From Acidimicrobiales bacterium (lineage in GTDB: Bacteria; Actinomycetota; Acidimicrobiia; Acidimicrobiales; SZUA-35), in NCBI GenBank assembly GCA_028285495.1, contig JANQPB010000029.1:1-64000 (forward strand): a stretch of DNA of 64,000 bases. Reading direction: 5' to 3'. Numbering within the stretch: position 1 is the first letter of the stretch; every line of letters starts with the position of its first letter. A program made the position numbers and the translations under genes. Shown piece after piece: positions 7,241 through 16,116 of this stretch. Under the pieces are notes generated by a model. That model was not told where the DNA came from. It searched no databases and saw nothing but the letters and a program-made list of their open reading frames with translations.

Positions 7241-8091
7241 GTGGCCCCGGCCGTGTGGTCGCCGTCCGGCGACGGCACCCAGGGGGCGTCGACCCGGTCG
7301 CGGAAGGCGACGATGCCGACCCTGGCCTCGTCCGATTCGAACAGTTCCCGCGAGCGGACCGCCGTCCAGTCGAACGCGGCATCGCGGTCCATCGTCGGCA
7401 CCCGGAACACGAGATCCTTGGCCGCGGCCAGCGCATCGGGCCCGCCTCGCAGACACATGCCGACGAGACCGTCGACGGTCTCGTCGAGCGACTCGGGCTC
7501 GACGGCCCGGCTGATCAGGCCCGCCTCGACCGCCCGGGCCGGTGTGATCCGATCACCGGTGAGGAACAGCTCGAGCGCATCGGACCGGGACATCTTCGGC
7601 AGGCAGACGACCGAGATGACCGCGGGGGCGACGCCGATCCGGACCTCGGTGAACCCGATCTTGGCGTCGGCCCGCATCACCGAGATGTCACACGCTGCCA
7701 CCAGGCCGACCCCGCCGCCGGTGGCGTGTCCGTCGATGCGACCGATGACCGGCTTCGGCGAGTCGAGCATCTGGGCGAAGACGTCGACGAACGACCGCTT
7801 CGGGGCCTCGTCGGCGATGCCGTCCGCTGGCCCGGCTTCGTCGTCGGTGTCGGACAGGCCGGGGGTCGCCGACTTCAGGTCGGCCCCGGCGCAGAACGTG
7901 TTGCCGGTGTTGGTGACGACGATGGCCCGGACCGCGTCGTCGTCGACCGCCCGATCGAGCATGTGGCTGAGCGCCCCGACCAGCTCATCGGACAGGCTGT
8001 TCTTGCGCTCCGGACGGTTGAGGGTGATCGTCGCAACGCCCGCCGACACCTCGTAGAGGATCGGTGACTCCTGGCTGGTCTCGTTCGACAT
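7237..8091 (-). CDS. Enoyl-CoA hydratase/isomerase family protein
   Basis: 284 residues of crotonase fold. Visible landmarks are ATITLNRPERKNSLSDEL, the oxyanion-hole segment NTFCAGADLK, and GHATGGGVGLVAACD with the second oxyanion Gly. FTEVRIGVAPAVIS follows, with the glutamate position of classical hydratases occupied. Members hydrate trans-2-enoyl-CoA in beta-oxidation or act on other acyl-CoAs, so the exact substrate is open. The ATG at 8091 is chosen because it follows a CATGCT box by 6 nt; an upstream ATG at 8127 would overlap the divergent YceH promoter. Confidence 0.85.
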   Translation of the reverse strand: MSNETSQESPILYEVSAGVATITLNRPERKNSLSDELVGALSHMLDRAVDDDAVRAIVVTNTGNTFCAGADLKSATPGLSDTDDEAGPADGIADEAPKRSFVDVFAQMLDSPKPVIGRIDGHATGGGVGLVAACDISVMRADAKIGFTEVRIGVAPAVISVVCLPKMSRSDALELFLTGDRITPARAVEAGLISRAVEPESLDETVDGLVGMCLRGGPDALAAAKDLVFRVPTMDRDAAFDWTAVRSRELFESDEARVGIVAFRDRVDAPWVPSPDGDHTAGAT

Positions 8092-8161
8092 CGTCACAGC
8101 ATGACCCCGACGCTGCGACGAAGCCAATGCCCGCCCAGCACGTGGTGGGGCGACGGCGGAC

Positions 8162-8167
8162 TACCGT
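8162..8167 (+). promoter_or_regulatory. -10 box of leaderless yceH-like gene
   Basis: TACCGT ends 7 nt before the GTG at 8175. That spacing decides the start of the gene in favour of 8175 over upstream in-frame starts. Confidence 0.5.
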
Positions 8168-8174
8168 GTCGCTG

Positions 8175-8954
8175 GTGTCCTCCAGCACCCATCCGTCGCC
8201 CGACTCGGTCGGTGCCGGCGACTGGGCCACCAGCCTGACCGCCGACGAGCTCCGGGTTCTCGCCTGCCTGATCGAGAAGTCGCACACCACCCCGGACCAG
8301 TACCCGCTGTCGACCAACGCCCTCACCACCGCCTGCAATCAGAAGACCAGCCGGGAACCGGTGGTCGACTACCCGGCCAACCTGGTCGACCGGGTCATGC
8401 AGCTCCTGCGGGACGGCGGCTGGGCCCGCTCGATCAGGGGTTCGGGCAACCGGACCTTCAAGCATCGGCACGTGATCGACGAGCGGCTCGGCCTCGGCAC
8501 GCCCGAGCAGGCGGTCATCGCCGTCCTGGCGCTCCGGGGCCCACAGTCGGCCGGCGAGCTGAAGACCAGGACCGATCGCTACCACCCCTTCGCCGACCCG
8601 GACGAGGTCGAGGCGGTGCTGGAGCGCCTCGCCTCCCGGGAGACGCCCCTCGTCGTCAACGTCGGCCGGGCCCCCGGTCAGAGCCAGGACCGCTGGGTCC
8701 AGGTGCTCGGACCGACGCCGGACGGCGGGGCCCCACCGCCAGCCCAGGCCGGCGTCGCCGCCGGTCCCCCAACCGCCCCGACGACGCCCGCCGGCTCGGC
8801 CGCGGCCCCGCTCGACGCCCCACGGCCGGCGTCGGCGCCGGTGGCCGCCCCAGACGGCGGTGACGGCGAGCTCGGGCGGCTGCGCGATCGGGTGGCCGAG
8901 CTGGAGCTCCGGCTCGGCCGGCTCGAGCGGGAGCTCGGGGTGGGCGACGGCTGA
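8175..8954 (+). CDS. YceH/DUF480 family winged-helix protein
   Basis: 259 residues. The N-terminal half carries the hallmark of the family, ADELRVLACLIEKSHTTPDQ followed by YPLSTNALTTACNQKTSREP. A second winged-helix unit contains the pattern LGLGTPEQAVIAVLALRGPQ. The C-terminal third is an Ala/Pro-rich linker and a short coiled coil (GRLRDRVAELELRLGRLERE). The molecular role of YceH proteins is not established; the fold suggests nucleic-acid or protein contact. It is divergent from the enoyl-CoA hydratase gene and 63 bp upstream of the thiamine pyrophosphokinase gene. Confidence 0.85.
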   Translation: MSSSTHPSPDSVGAGDWATSLTADELRVLACLIEKSHTTPDQYPLSTNALTTACNQKTSREPVVDYPANLVDRVMQLLRDGGWARSIRGSGNRTFKHRHVIDERLGLGTPEQAVIAVLALRGPQSAGELKTRTDRYHPFADPDEVEAVLERLASRETPLVVNVGRAPGQSQDRWVQVLGPTPDGGAPPPAQAGVAAGPPTAPTTPAGSAAAPLDAPRPASAPVAAPDGGDGELGRLRDRVAELELRLGRLERELGVGDG

Positions 8955-8979
8955 TCGTCGGCGAACTCGGCCCCAGCCC

Positions 8980-9007
8980 TTGCACAGATCGCCCCGTCGC
9001 CTACCAT
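8980..9007 (+). promoter_or_regulatory. Sigma-70-type promoter of thiN-LCP operon
   Basis: TTGCAC (8980-8985) and TACCAT (9002-9007) are separated by 16 bp. The predicted transcript starts only a few nt before the ATG at 9018, giving a very short leader. This is the clearest two-box promoter in the window. Confidence 0.6.
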
Positions 9008-9017
9008 TCGAGGCGGC

Positions 9018-9677
9018 ATGCCGGGAGTCACCCTCATCGTCGCCGGCGGTGCTCGCCCCGATCCCCTCGTCGTGGCCGCGCTGCCCGAGATCGACCGCTG
9101 CATCGCGGCCGATTCCGGCGGCGACCTCGCCCTCGCCATCGGCATGCGGGTCGACCTGCTCGTCGGTGACCTCGACTCGGTCTCGGCCGAGGGCCTCGAC
9201 CGCATCCGGGCCAGCGGCGCCGACCTCCAGGAGCACGCCAGGGACAAGGACCGGACCGACCTCGAGCTGGCCGTCGACGCCGCGGTGGACGAGCGCCCCG
9301 ACCGGATCGTGATCATCGGCCTGGCCGGCGGCCGGATCGATCACGCCCTGGCCAACATCGGCGTGCTGGCCGCCGCCGCCCGACCCGGCATCGACGTCGA
9401 GGGTTTGCTCGGCTCGGCCAGGCTGGCCGTCGTCGACGGCGAGCGGACCCTCACCGGTGCGCTCGGCGAGACCCTCTCGCTGCTCCCGATTCTGGGTACG
9501 GTCGATGGCGTGACCACCGCCGGCCTCGAGTTCCCGCTCGACGACGAGCCGCTGCCGGCCGGCTCGGCTCGGGGCATGAGCAACCGCTTCGTGGCCAACG
9601 AGGCGACCATCGAGGTCCGATCCGGCGTCCTGCTCGCCGTCCAGCCCTTCGCCCTGCGGGAGCGCCGCCGAACGTGA
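9018..9677 (+). CDS. thiN: Thiamine pyrophosphokinase
   Basis: 219 residues. The protein transfers pyrophosphate from ATP to thiamine to make the cofactor thiamine diphosphate. The motifs appear in family order: IAADSGGDLAL, the acidic LLVGDLDSVS, the substrate-binding KDRTDLELAVDAA, and GLAGGRIDHALAN with the conserved G-G-R-x-D-H. The C-terminal half is the usual thiamine-binding beta sandwich with GMSNRF near the end. Its stop overlaps the GTG of the LCP gene (GTGA), so the two form an operon. Confidence 0.9.
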   Translation: MPGVTLIVAGGARPDPLVVAALPEIDRCIAADSGGDLALAIGMRVDLLVGDLDSVSAEGLDRIRASGADLQEHARDKDRTDLELAVDAAVDERPDRIVIIGLAGGRIDHALANIGVLAAAARPGIDVEGLLGSARLAVVDGERTLTGALGETLSLLPILGTVDGVTTAGLEFPLDDEPLPAGSARGMSNRFVANEATIEVRSGVLLAVQPFALRERRRT

Positions 9678-11125
9678 CCCCCCTCGTCGAGCGGCGGGGC
9701 AGAACGTGGTTGCAGCGTGGGGTGATCGCCCTCAACGTCGTGCTGATCGCCGCCACCCTGGCCTCGGCGCTGTTGCTCGACTACGCCTACGGCCGCGCCG
9801 CCTCGATCAACCGGGTCGCGCTCGACCGCAGCCTGACCGACGTGCCGCCAGGCCAGGAGCCGGGGGAGCGGGTGATGAACATCCTGTTGGTCGGCTCCGA
9901 CTCCTCGGCCGGGCTCGACGAGGACGACCCCATCCAGATCGGCCGCCAGGGCGAGCGGTTCGGCGACGTCATCATCATCGCCCACATCGACGAGCGGACC
10001 GGGGGCATGGCCCTGTTGTCGCTGCCCCGGGACCTGTGGGTCGAGATCGCCGACACGGGTCGGGAGGCCCGCATCAACCGGGCCTTCGTCGATGGCGGGC
10101 CGGCGGCGCTGATCGAGACGATCGAGAACCAGTTCGACGTGCCGATCCACCACTACGTCAACGTCGACTTCGCCGGCTTCCGCGGCCTGGTCGCAGCCAT
10201 CGACTCGGTGGACGTGTACTTCGAGACCCCGGCCAGGGACTGGAACGTCAACGCCAGGCCCGAGCCCCGCAGCCAGACCGGCTTCCTCATGCCCGTCGCC
10301 GGTTGCCACAGCCTCGACCCCGAGACGGCGCTGGCCTACGTGCGGTCCCGCTACTACCAGACCCAGAACGAGGACGGCGAGTGGGTGACCGACCCGACGT
10401 CGGACCTCGGTCGGATCCGCCGTCAGCAGGACTTCCTGCGCCGCGTGCTGAAGCGGGCGATCGACATGGGGGCCCGCAACCCGTTCGTGCTGCGGGATCT
10501 CATCGACACCGGCCTGGAGAACGTCGCCATCGACGAGCGCCTGACCCCGCAACTGCTGCTCGACCTCGGCATGGCCTACCGCTCGTTCGATCCCGCCCAG
10601 CTGCAGACCTACAGCTTCCCCGCCGTCGACGGGCGCGTCGGCCGCAACCAGGTCCTGCTGCCCCAGTTCGACGAGGCCGAGCCGGTGCTCGAGCTGTTCC
10701 GGGGCGCTCCCTTCGACGATCCGTCGACGGTGGACCTGATGGTCCACCGGGTCGCCGGCGAAGGCGACGACCAGCTCCAGGCCCTCCGCAGCCGAGGCTA
10801 CCGACCCGAGGTGACCGAGCTGACCGCCGCCTCCGCCACCCCGGGGTTGGTGGTGCGGCACGGCCCGGACGGCCGCCACGCCGCCCTCCAGGTGGCCGAC
10901 GTCATCGACGGTGGAGCCTCGATCGAGCAGGTCGATGGGCTGCTCGGCCGGTCGGTGGTCGTGCGGATCGGGCCGATGCCGGTGGCGGGGCCGGACATCG
11001 CGGCCCCGACGCTCGAGGATGGAGCCGCCGATGGGGCGACCGGTTCGGATGCCGCCGATGGGGCGACCAGTTCGGATGCCGAGGCGGCGGGGGAGCCGAC
11101 CGGCGAGCTCGCATCCTGTGGCTAG
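9674..11125 (+). CDS. LytR-CpsA-Psr (LCP) family phosphotransferase
   Basis: 483 residues from a GTG that overlaps the thiN stop. A cytoplasmic basic tail leads to one transmembrane helix (about residues 15-37). The extracytoplasmic LCP domain follows, with GERFGDVIII (about 93-102), SLPRDLWVEI (116-125) and EARINRAF (131-138), including the polyprenyl-phosphate-binding arginines and aspartate. A LytR C-terminal-like domain starts near residue 350, and an Ala/Asp/Thr-rich tail ends the protein. LCP enzymes attach lipid-linked glycans such as teichoic acid, arabinogalactan or capsule to peptidoglycan. The glycan cluster just downstream fits this role. Confidence 0.9.
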   Translation: MTPLVERRGRTWLQRGVIALNVVLIAATLASALLLDYAYGRAASINRVALDRSLTDVPPGQEPGERVMNILLVGSDSSAGLDEDDPIQIGRQGERFGDVIIIAHIDERTGGMALLSLPRDLWVEIADTGREARINRAFVDGGPAALIETIENQFDVPIHHYVNVDFAGFRGLVAAIDSVDVYFETPARDWNVNARPEPRSQTGFLMPVAGCHSLDPETALAYVRSRYYQTQNEDGEWVTDPTSDLGRIRRQQDFLRRVLKRAIDMGARNPFVLRDLIDTGLENVAIDERLTPQLLLDLGMAYRSFDPAQLQTYSFPAVDGRVGRNQVLLPQFDEAEPVLELFRGAPFDDPSTVDLMVHRVAGEGDDQLQALRSRGYRPEVTELTAASATPGLVVRHGPDGRHAALQVADVIDGGASIEQVDGLLGRSVVVRIGPMPVAGPDIAAPTLEDGAADGATGSDAADGATSSDAEAAGEPTGELASCG

Positions 11126-11316
11126 TGTCCCGAGTCACGGGTTCGTTCAGTCGTCGGGGGAGCGATCCGGGAGATCCGGGCATGACGGGTGACTCGTGCT
11201 GCTGGCGCCCGGCCGGACACCGCAGACGTCCGTGGTCAGGGCACGAGGACCGACGGTAGGTCGTCGGCCCGATGCCAACCCGCACATTCACCCACCAGCC
11301 GGAGGGGTGAACCGGC

Positions 11317-11338
11317 TACGGTTGACATGTATTTGTCA
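11317..11338 (+). promoter_or_regulatory. ugd promoter with overlapping palindromic operator
   Basis: TACGGT (11317-11322) is a -10 candidate. It directly abuts the perfect inverted repeat TGACA-N6-TGTCA (11323-11338), which would cover the transcription start. A leader of about 43 nt with a GGGGAGGG Shine-Dalgarno then leads to ATG 11372. The arrangement suggests repressor control, but the protein is not identified. Confidence 0.4.
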
Positions 11339-11371
11339 TACGACGCGACCTCCGGGTCGGGGAGGGCAACG

Positions 11372-12667
11372 ATGGCCTCGATCGCCATAATCGGGACGGG
11401 CTACGTCGGTCTGACGACCGGGGCCTGCTTCTCGCATCTTGGCCACGACGTGGTGTGCGCCGACATCGACGAGCCGAAGATCGCACGGCTCCAGAACGGT
11501 GAGATCCCGATCGTCGAGAAGGGTCTCGATCGGCTGGTCGACGAGGGCCTCCGGTCCGGCAAGCTCCGCTTCGTCGTCGGGGCGGCCGAGGCCTCCAAGG
11601 ACGCCGAGTTCCACTACCTCTGCGTCCCGACCCCGCAAGGCGAGGACGGCGCCGCCGACCTGAGCTACCTCGAGGCTGCGGCCTCCGAGATCGCCGGCGT
11701 GCTGCCGAACGACAGCGTCGTGGTCAACAAGTCGACGGTGCCCGTCGGCTCGACCAGGGTCGTGGCCCGGGTCCTCGGCCGGTCCGACGTCGCCGTCGTG
11801 TCCAACCCCGAGTTCCTGCGGGAGGGCACGGCCGTCGCCGACTTCCTCAACCCCGACCGCGTCGTCATCGGCTCGCGCGACCAGGAGGCCGCCATCCGGG
11901 TCGCTGCGCTCTACTCGAGGGTGGCGGCGCCCATCATGGTCACCGACCCGGTCTCGGCCGAGACGATCAAGTACGCCTCGAACGCCTTCCTGGCCTCGAA
12001 GCTCTCGTTCGTCAACGCCATCGCCACCCTGTGTGAGGCGGTCGGGGCCGACGTCAACGACGTCGTGCTCGGTATGGGCTACGACTCGAGGATCGGTCGC
12101 GAGTTCCTCCGTCCCGGTCCCGGCTGGGGTGGCAGCTGCTTCCCGAAGGACACCAAGGCGCTGGCCCGGATCGCCGAGGACGCCGGTTACGACTTCTCGT
12201 TCCTCAACGAGGTGCTGCTCGTCAACGAGCAGCAGTTCGACCGGACGGCGGCCAAGATCGTCGACTCGGTCGACGCTGCGGCCGGCCAGGGCCACGTCGC
12301 CGCCCTCGGCCTGACCTTCAAGGCCGGCACCGACGATCTTCGCGACTCCCCGTCGATCGAGGTGCTCAAGCGGGTCACGGCGGCCGGCGTGAAGGTCAGG
12401 GCCTACGACCCGGCGGTGCTCGTCGACGACAATCACGTCGGGCGGATCTATCCCGATCTCGACATCGAGATCGTCGGCGATCCCTACACCGCAGCCGAGG
12501 GCGCAGCCTCGCTCGCCATCCTCACCGAGTGGGACGAGTTCACCTGGCTCGACTTCGACAAGCTGGCCGAGATCATGGGTGGCCGCAACATCGTCGACGC
12601 CCGCAACCTCCTCGACGACACCATCCCCCGGCGGAGGGGCTTCAAGTACCGCGGCATCGGTCGCTGA
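11372..12667 (+). CDS. ugd: UDP-glucose 6-dehydrogenase
   Basis: 431 residues. The N-terminal Rossmann motif GTGYVG (residues 8-13) binds NAD. The catalytic cysteine is C256 in GPGWGGSCFPKDTKAL, and LTFKAGTDDLRDSP lies in the C-terminal domain, as in bacterial UDP-glucose dehydrogenases. The enzyme oxidises UDP-glucose to UDP-glucuronate with two NAD. The ATG at 11372 has a strong purine-rich Shine-Dalgarno; an in-frame ATG at 11327 lies inside the promoter palindrome and is unlikely. The next gene, 2 bp downstream, uses the product. Confidence 0.92.
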   Translation: MASIAIIGTGYVGLTTGACFSHLGHDVVCADIDEPKIARLQNGEIPIVEKGLDRLVDEGLRSGKLRFVVGAAEASKDAEFHYLCVPTPQGEDGAADLSYLEAAASEIAGVLPNDSVVVNKSTVPVGSTRVVARVLGRSDVAVVSNPEFLREGTAVADFLNPDRVVIGSRDQEAAIRVAALYSRVAAPIMVTDPVSAETIKYASNAFLASKLSFVNAIATLCEAVGADVNDVVLGMGYDSRIGREFLRPGPGWGGSCFPKDTKALARIAEDAGYDFSFLNEVLLVNEQQFDRTAAKIVDSVDAAAGQGHVAALGLTFKAGTDDLRDSPSIEVLKRVTAAGVKVRAYDPAVLVDDNHVGRIYPDLDIEIVGDPYTAAEGAASLAILTEWDEFTWLDFDKLAEIMGGRNIVDARNLLDDTIPRRRGFKYRGIGR

Positions 12668-12669
12668 CG

Positions 12670-13608
12670 ATGGCCCGCATCGTGGTCACCGGCGGAGCCG
12701 GCTTCCTCGGCTCCCACCTCTGCGATCGGCTGCTCGGACGCGGCGACGAGGTCGTCGTGCTCGACAACCTCGTGACCGGCTCGATGGCCAACATCGCCCA
12801 CCTCGACGATCACCCCGGGTTCCGGTTCGAGCGGCAGGACGTCAGCGAGCCCTTCGACGTGCCCGGCCCGGTCGACGCGGTGATGCACCTCGCATCGCCG
12901 GCCTCCCCGGCCGACTTCACCCGCATCCCGATCGACATCCTCAACGTCGGCAGCCGCGGCACCGAGCACGGCCTGCAGGTGGCGGAGGCGAAGGGGGCCC
13001 GGTTCTTCCTGGCGTCGACCAGCGAGGTCTACGGCGACCCGCTCGTCCACCCCCAGCCCGAGCACTACTGGGGCAACGTCAACCCGATCGGGCCCCGAGG
13101 GGTCTACGACGAGGCCAAGCGCTTCGCCGAGGCGATGACGATGGCCTACCACCGGCTCAAGGGCACCGATGTCCGGATCGTCCGGATCTTCAACACCTAC
13201 GGCCCGCGGATGCGGCCGGAGGACGGCCGCGTGGTGTCCAACTTCATCACCCAGGCGCTGCGGGGCGACCCGCTGACCGTCTACGGCGACGGCTCCCAGA
13301 CCCGCAGCTTCTGCTACGTCGACGATCAGGTCGACGGTCACCTGGCCCTGCTCGACGGCGATGTCACGGGACCGATCAACATCGGCAACGACGGTGAGTT
13401 CACCATGCTCGAACTGGCCCAGGTCGTGATCGACGTCATCGGCAGCAGCAGCGAGATCACCTTCGAGCCGCTGCCGGCCGACGACCCGACCCGCCGCCGC
13501 CCCGACCTCGGTCAGGCCAACGCTGCGCTCGGCTGGAAGCCACAGGTCGACCTCCGCGACGGCGTGGCCCGAACGGCCGAGTACTTCGCCGCCGTCCTCG
13601 CCCGCTGA
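12670..13608 (+). CDS. UDP-glucuronate decarboxylase (UDP-xylose synthase)
   Basis: 312 residues, extended SDR. The NAD-binding motif is GGAGFLGSHL, and the catalytic pair is Y146/K150 in GVYDEAKRFAEA. The segments HLASPASPADFTRIPIDIL and STSEVYGDPLVHPQPEHYWG are characteristic of UDP-xylose synthase rather than dTDP-glucose dehydratase. The pathway would be UDP-glucose to UDP-glucuronate (ugd) to UDP-xylose. It is directly coupled to ugd and precedes three glycosyltransferases, one of which could use xylose. Confidence 0.88.
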   Translation: MARIVVTGGAGFLGSHLCDRLLGRGDEVVVLDNLVTGSMANIAHLDDHPGFRFERQDVSEPFDVPGPVDAVMHLASPASPADFTRIPIDILNVGSRGTEHGLQVAEAKGARFFLASTSEVYGDPLVHPQPEHYWGNVNPIGPRGVYDEAKRFAEAMTMAYHRLKGTDVRIVRIFNTYGPRMRPEDGRVVSNFITQALRGDPLTVYGDGSQTRSFCYVDDQVDGHLALLDGDVTGPINIGNDGEFTMLELAQVVIDVIGSSSEITFEPLPADDPTRRRPDLGQANAALGWKPQVDLRDGVARTAEYFAAVLAR

Positions 13609-13659
13609 CCCGCAGCCAACCCGGCTGGCCGGAGCGACCACTCCCGAACCACCGCCCGC

Positions 13660-13665
13660 TACGGT
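13660..13665 (+). promoter_or_regulatory. Candidate -10 box upstream of glycosyltransferase operon
   Basis: TACGGT lies about 95 nt upstream of the GTG at 13760, in the 151-bp gap after the decarboxylase gene. No -35 box is obvious. Confidence 0.3.
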
Positions 13666-13759
13666 GAACCCGTCGTCCGGCCCGCCGCCAGCCGGCTGAC
13701 GACGACCGCCGCAACCGCCGCCAACCCGCCCTCGGCCCCCGTCGAGGGTCTCATCCGCC

Positions 13760-14881
13760 GTGCGTCACGAACCCGCCGCCACCTCCCACATCCTCGCCGT
13801 CGTCGAGCAGTTCTGGCATCGCCTGCCCGGCGGCACCGCCCTGGCCACCGAGCGGACCCTCGGCGCCCTCACCGATGGCGGACGGTTCCGGATCACCGGC
13901 CTGGCCGCTCGACACTCACCGCCAGGCCAGGGCGACCGGGCGCCGTGGCAGCGCATGCCGGTCGGCTCGAGCCTGCGGTTCCATCGGTTGCCGCGGCCGG
14001 TGCTCTACGAGGCGTGGCTGCGGGCTCGACGGCCGAACATCGACCGCTACGGCGAGCCGGACAGCGTCGTCTGGGCATCGAGTGGCGTGGTCCCGGCGAC
14101 CGGGCGGCCCGTCGTCGCCACCGTGCACGACCTCGACTTCCTGACCAACCCGGATCGTGTCGGCCTGCGGCTCCGTCGGTTCTTCGCGCTCATGTGGCGG
14201 AGGATCGTCGAGCGGGCCGACCTCGTGGTCTGCCCGACCGAGTGGGTGGCCGACGACTGTGTGCGACGGGGCCTGCGGGGAGACCGGATCGTGGTCGTCC
14301 CCTGGGGGGCCGACCACCCGGCCTGCCCCCGCCAGGAGGCCGCCGGTGTGCTGGCCGACCTCGGCCTCCGACCCGGCTATGTCCTGTGGGTCGGCCCGTT
14401 CCTGCCTCGCAAGAACCCGAAGAACGCAGCGCTGGCCCTCGGGCGAGTCGACGCCGAGGTGGTCGCGGTGGCCGGCGGGTCCGACCACCCGGACTGTCGG
14501 GCCGCATGGGGGTCGCTGGCCGATCGCCTCCACCGATTCGATCGGGTCGACGCCCGTCAGCTCAGCGCGCTCTACCGGGGCGCCGGAGCACTGCTCTACC
14601 CGTCGCTGGCCGAGGGCTTCGGGCTGCCGATGGTCGAGGCGATGAGCCACGGGACGCCGGTGGTCACCTCGATCGGTGGCGCCACCGAGGAGGTGGCGGC
14701 CGGGGCCGCCCTGCTCGTCGATCCCCGCCGGCCCGACCACATCGCCGAGGGGCTGCACGCCGCGCTGTGGGAGCCCGGGGTCCGATCGCGACTGATCGAG
14801 GCAGGCCGGGTGCGGGCGGGTCAGCTGACGTGGGAGGCGACCGGCAAGGGGTACGCCGAGGCCTTCCGGTCGCAGCGATGA
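13760..14881 (+). CDS. Glycosyltransferase family 1 (GT-B)
   Basis: 373 residues with a GT4-like C-terminal nucleotide-binding domain. GYVLWVGPFLPRKNPKNAAL opens the domain, and YPSLAEGFGLPMVEAMSHGT holds the E-x7-E motif. A donor-binding SIGGATEEVAAGAALLVDP follows. The N-terminal half is the acceptor domain with ATVHDLDFLTNP. No membrane segment is seen, so it acts at the cytoplasmic face on a lipid- or sugar-linked acceptor. The GTG start has only weak ribosome-binding support. Its ATGA overlap with the next gene shows coupling. Confidence 0.85.
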   Translation: MRHEPAATSHILAVVEQFWHRLPGGTALATERTLGALTDGGRFRITGLAARHSPPGQGDRAPWQRMPVGSSLRFHRLPRPVLYEAWLRARRPNIDRYGEPDSVVWASSGVVPATGRPVVATVHDLDFLTNPDRVGLRLRRFFALMWRRIVERADLVVCPTEWVADDCVRRGLRGDRIVVVPWGADHPACPRQEAAGVLADLGLRPGYVLWVGPFLPRKNPKNAALALGRVDAEVVAVAGGSDHPDCRAAWGSLADRLHRFDRVDARQLSALYRGAGALLYPSLAEGFGLPMVEAMSHGTPVVTSIGGATEEVAAGAALLVDPRRPDHIAEGLHAALWEPGVRSRLIEAGRVRAGQLTWEATGKGYAEAFRSQR

Positions 14882-16116
14882 ACGCGAACCGCCCGGCGAC
14901 CGGCCCTCGCCCCAGCCAGGCACTGGCCGCACCGGCACCGGCCGTGATCGGGGTCAACCTGACCTGGCTGGTGCCCGGTGTGGTCGGCGGGTCCGAGGAG
15001 TACACCGTCCGCCTGCTCGAGGCCGCCGGCCCCCGCCTGCCCGCCGACACCCGGCTCCGGCTCTACGCCAGGCCGGACCTGCTCGAGGCCCACCCCGGTC
15101 TCGGCGAGTACCACGAGGTCGTGCCGGCTCCGATCCGGCCGGGGGGCCGGGCCGCCCGGGTGGCCCAGGAGGCGACGTGGCTGGCCGAGCGGAGTCGGGA
15201 CGACGACGTCGTGCACCACGCCGGCGGTACCGTCCCCATCCGCCGGACGGCACCGGTGGCCGTCACCGTGCACGACCTCCAGCCGCTCGATCAGCCAGCC
15301 AACTTCCACCCGGTGAAGCGACGCTGGCTCGCCTGGAGCCTGCCCCGGGCGGTTGCTGCGGCCCGGCTCGTGCTCTGCCCGAGCCACCACACCGGGGATC
15401 GGTTGCGGGCCGTCCTCGGCGTCCCGGCCGACCGGATCCGGGTGGTCCACCACGGCCACCGCCCGCCGTCGACCGAGTCGCTCGGCGATGCGCCGGGCGA
15501 CGCCGCCGTCGACGGCCCGGTCCGCCGCTTCGGGCGGTACGTGCTCTACCCGGCGATCACCTACCCCCACAAGCGCCACGTCGACGTCGTCAGGGCGCTG
15601 GCCCGGCTCGGTCCCGATCTCGACGACCTCGCCGTCGTGTTCACCGGGCGACCCGGGCCCGAGACCGATGCCGTCGCCGCCGAGGCCGGTCGCCTCGGCG
15701 TCGCCAACCGGGTCAACCAGCTCGGTCGGGTGCCGTGGTCGGAGCTGGCCGCGCTGTACCGATCCGCCGTTGCGCTGGTGTTCCCGTCGGCCTACGAGGG
15801 GTTCGGCAACCCGGCGGTCGAGGCCATGGGGCTCGGCTGTCCCGTCGTGGCCAGCGACGCCGGCGCCCTGCCCGAGGTGGTGGGCGACGCCGGGCTGCTG
15901 GCCCCCGTCGGCGACGTCGACGCCATCGCCGCCGCCATCCGTCGCATCGCAACCGAACCGGGCCTGGCCGACGTGATGCGGACCAGGGGCCGGGCCAGGG
16001 CGGCCGAGTTCGACGTCGACATCGCCGCGGATCGCCTCCTGTCCGTCTATCGTGAGCTGGCCGGTCCGAGCCGACCCCGATCCGCCGTCCGTCGCTCGAC
16101 CGCCCCCCCGCCGTGA
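14878..16116 (+). CDS. Glycosyltransferase family 4 (GT-B)
   Basis: 412 residues. After an Ala/Pro-rich leader, GVNLTWLVPGVVGGSEEYTV begins the acceptor domain. VTVHDLQPLDQPANF sits mid-protein. The donor domain has PAITYPHKRHVDVVRALARL, then VFPSAYEGFGNPAVEAMGLG with the E-x7-E pair, and SDAGALPEVVGDAGLL. This matches retaining GT4 enzymes such as mannosyl- or rhamnosyltransferases. The start codon overlaps the upstream stop (ATGA) and its own stop overlaps the next GTG, so the three glycosyltransferases are translated as one unit. Confidence 0.85.
   Translation: MNANRPATGPRPSQALAAPAPAVIGVNLTWLVPGVVGGSEEYTVRLLEAAGPRLPADTRLRLYARPDLLEAHPGLGEYHEVVPAPIRPGGRAARVAQEATWLAERSRDDDVVHHAGGTVPIRRTAPVAVTVHDLQPLDQPANFHPVKRRWLAWSLPRAVAAARLVLCPSHHTGDRLRAVLGVPADRIRVVHHGHRPPSTESLGDAPGDAAVDGPVRRFGRYVLYPAITYPHKRHVDVVRALARLGPDLDDLAVVFTGRPGPETDAVAAEAGRLGVANRVNQLGRVPWSELAALYRSAVALVFPSAYEGFGNPAVEAMGLGCPVVASDAGALPEVVGDAGLLAPVGDVDAIAAAIRRIATEPGLADVMRTRGRARAAEFDVDIAADRLLSVYRELAGPSRPRSAVRRSTAPPP

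Noticed and set aside
11131..11196. CGAGTCAC ... GTGACTCG inverted repeat after the LCP gene as a terminator
   Set aside because: The 8-bp arms are 50 nt apart with no supporting inner stem, so a stable hairpin is doubtful.
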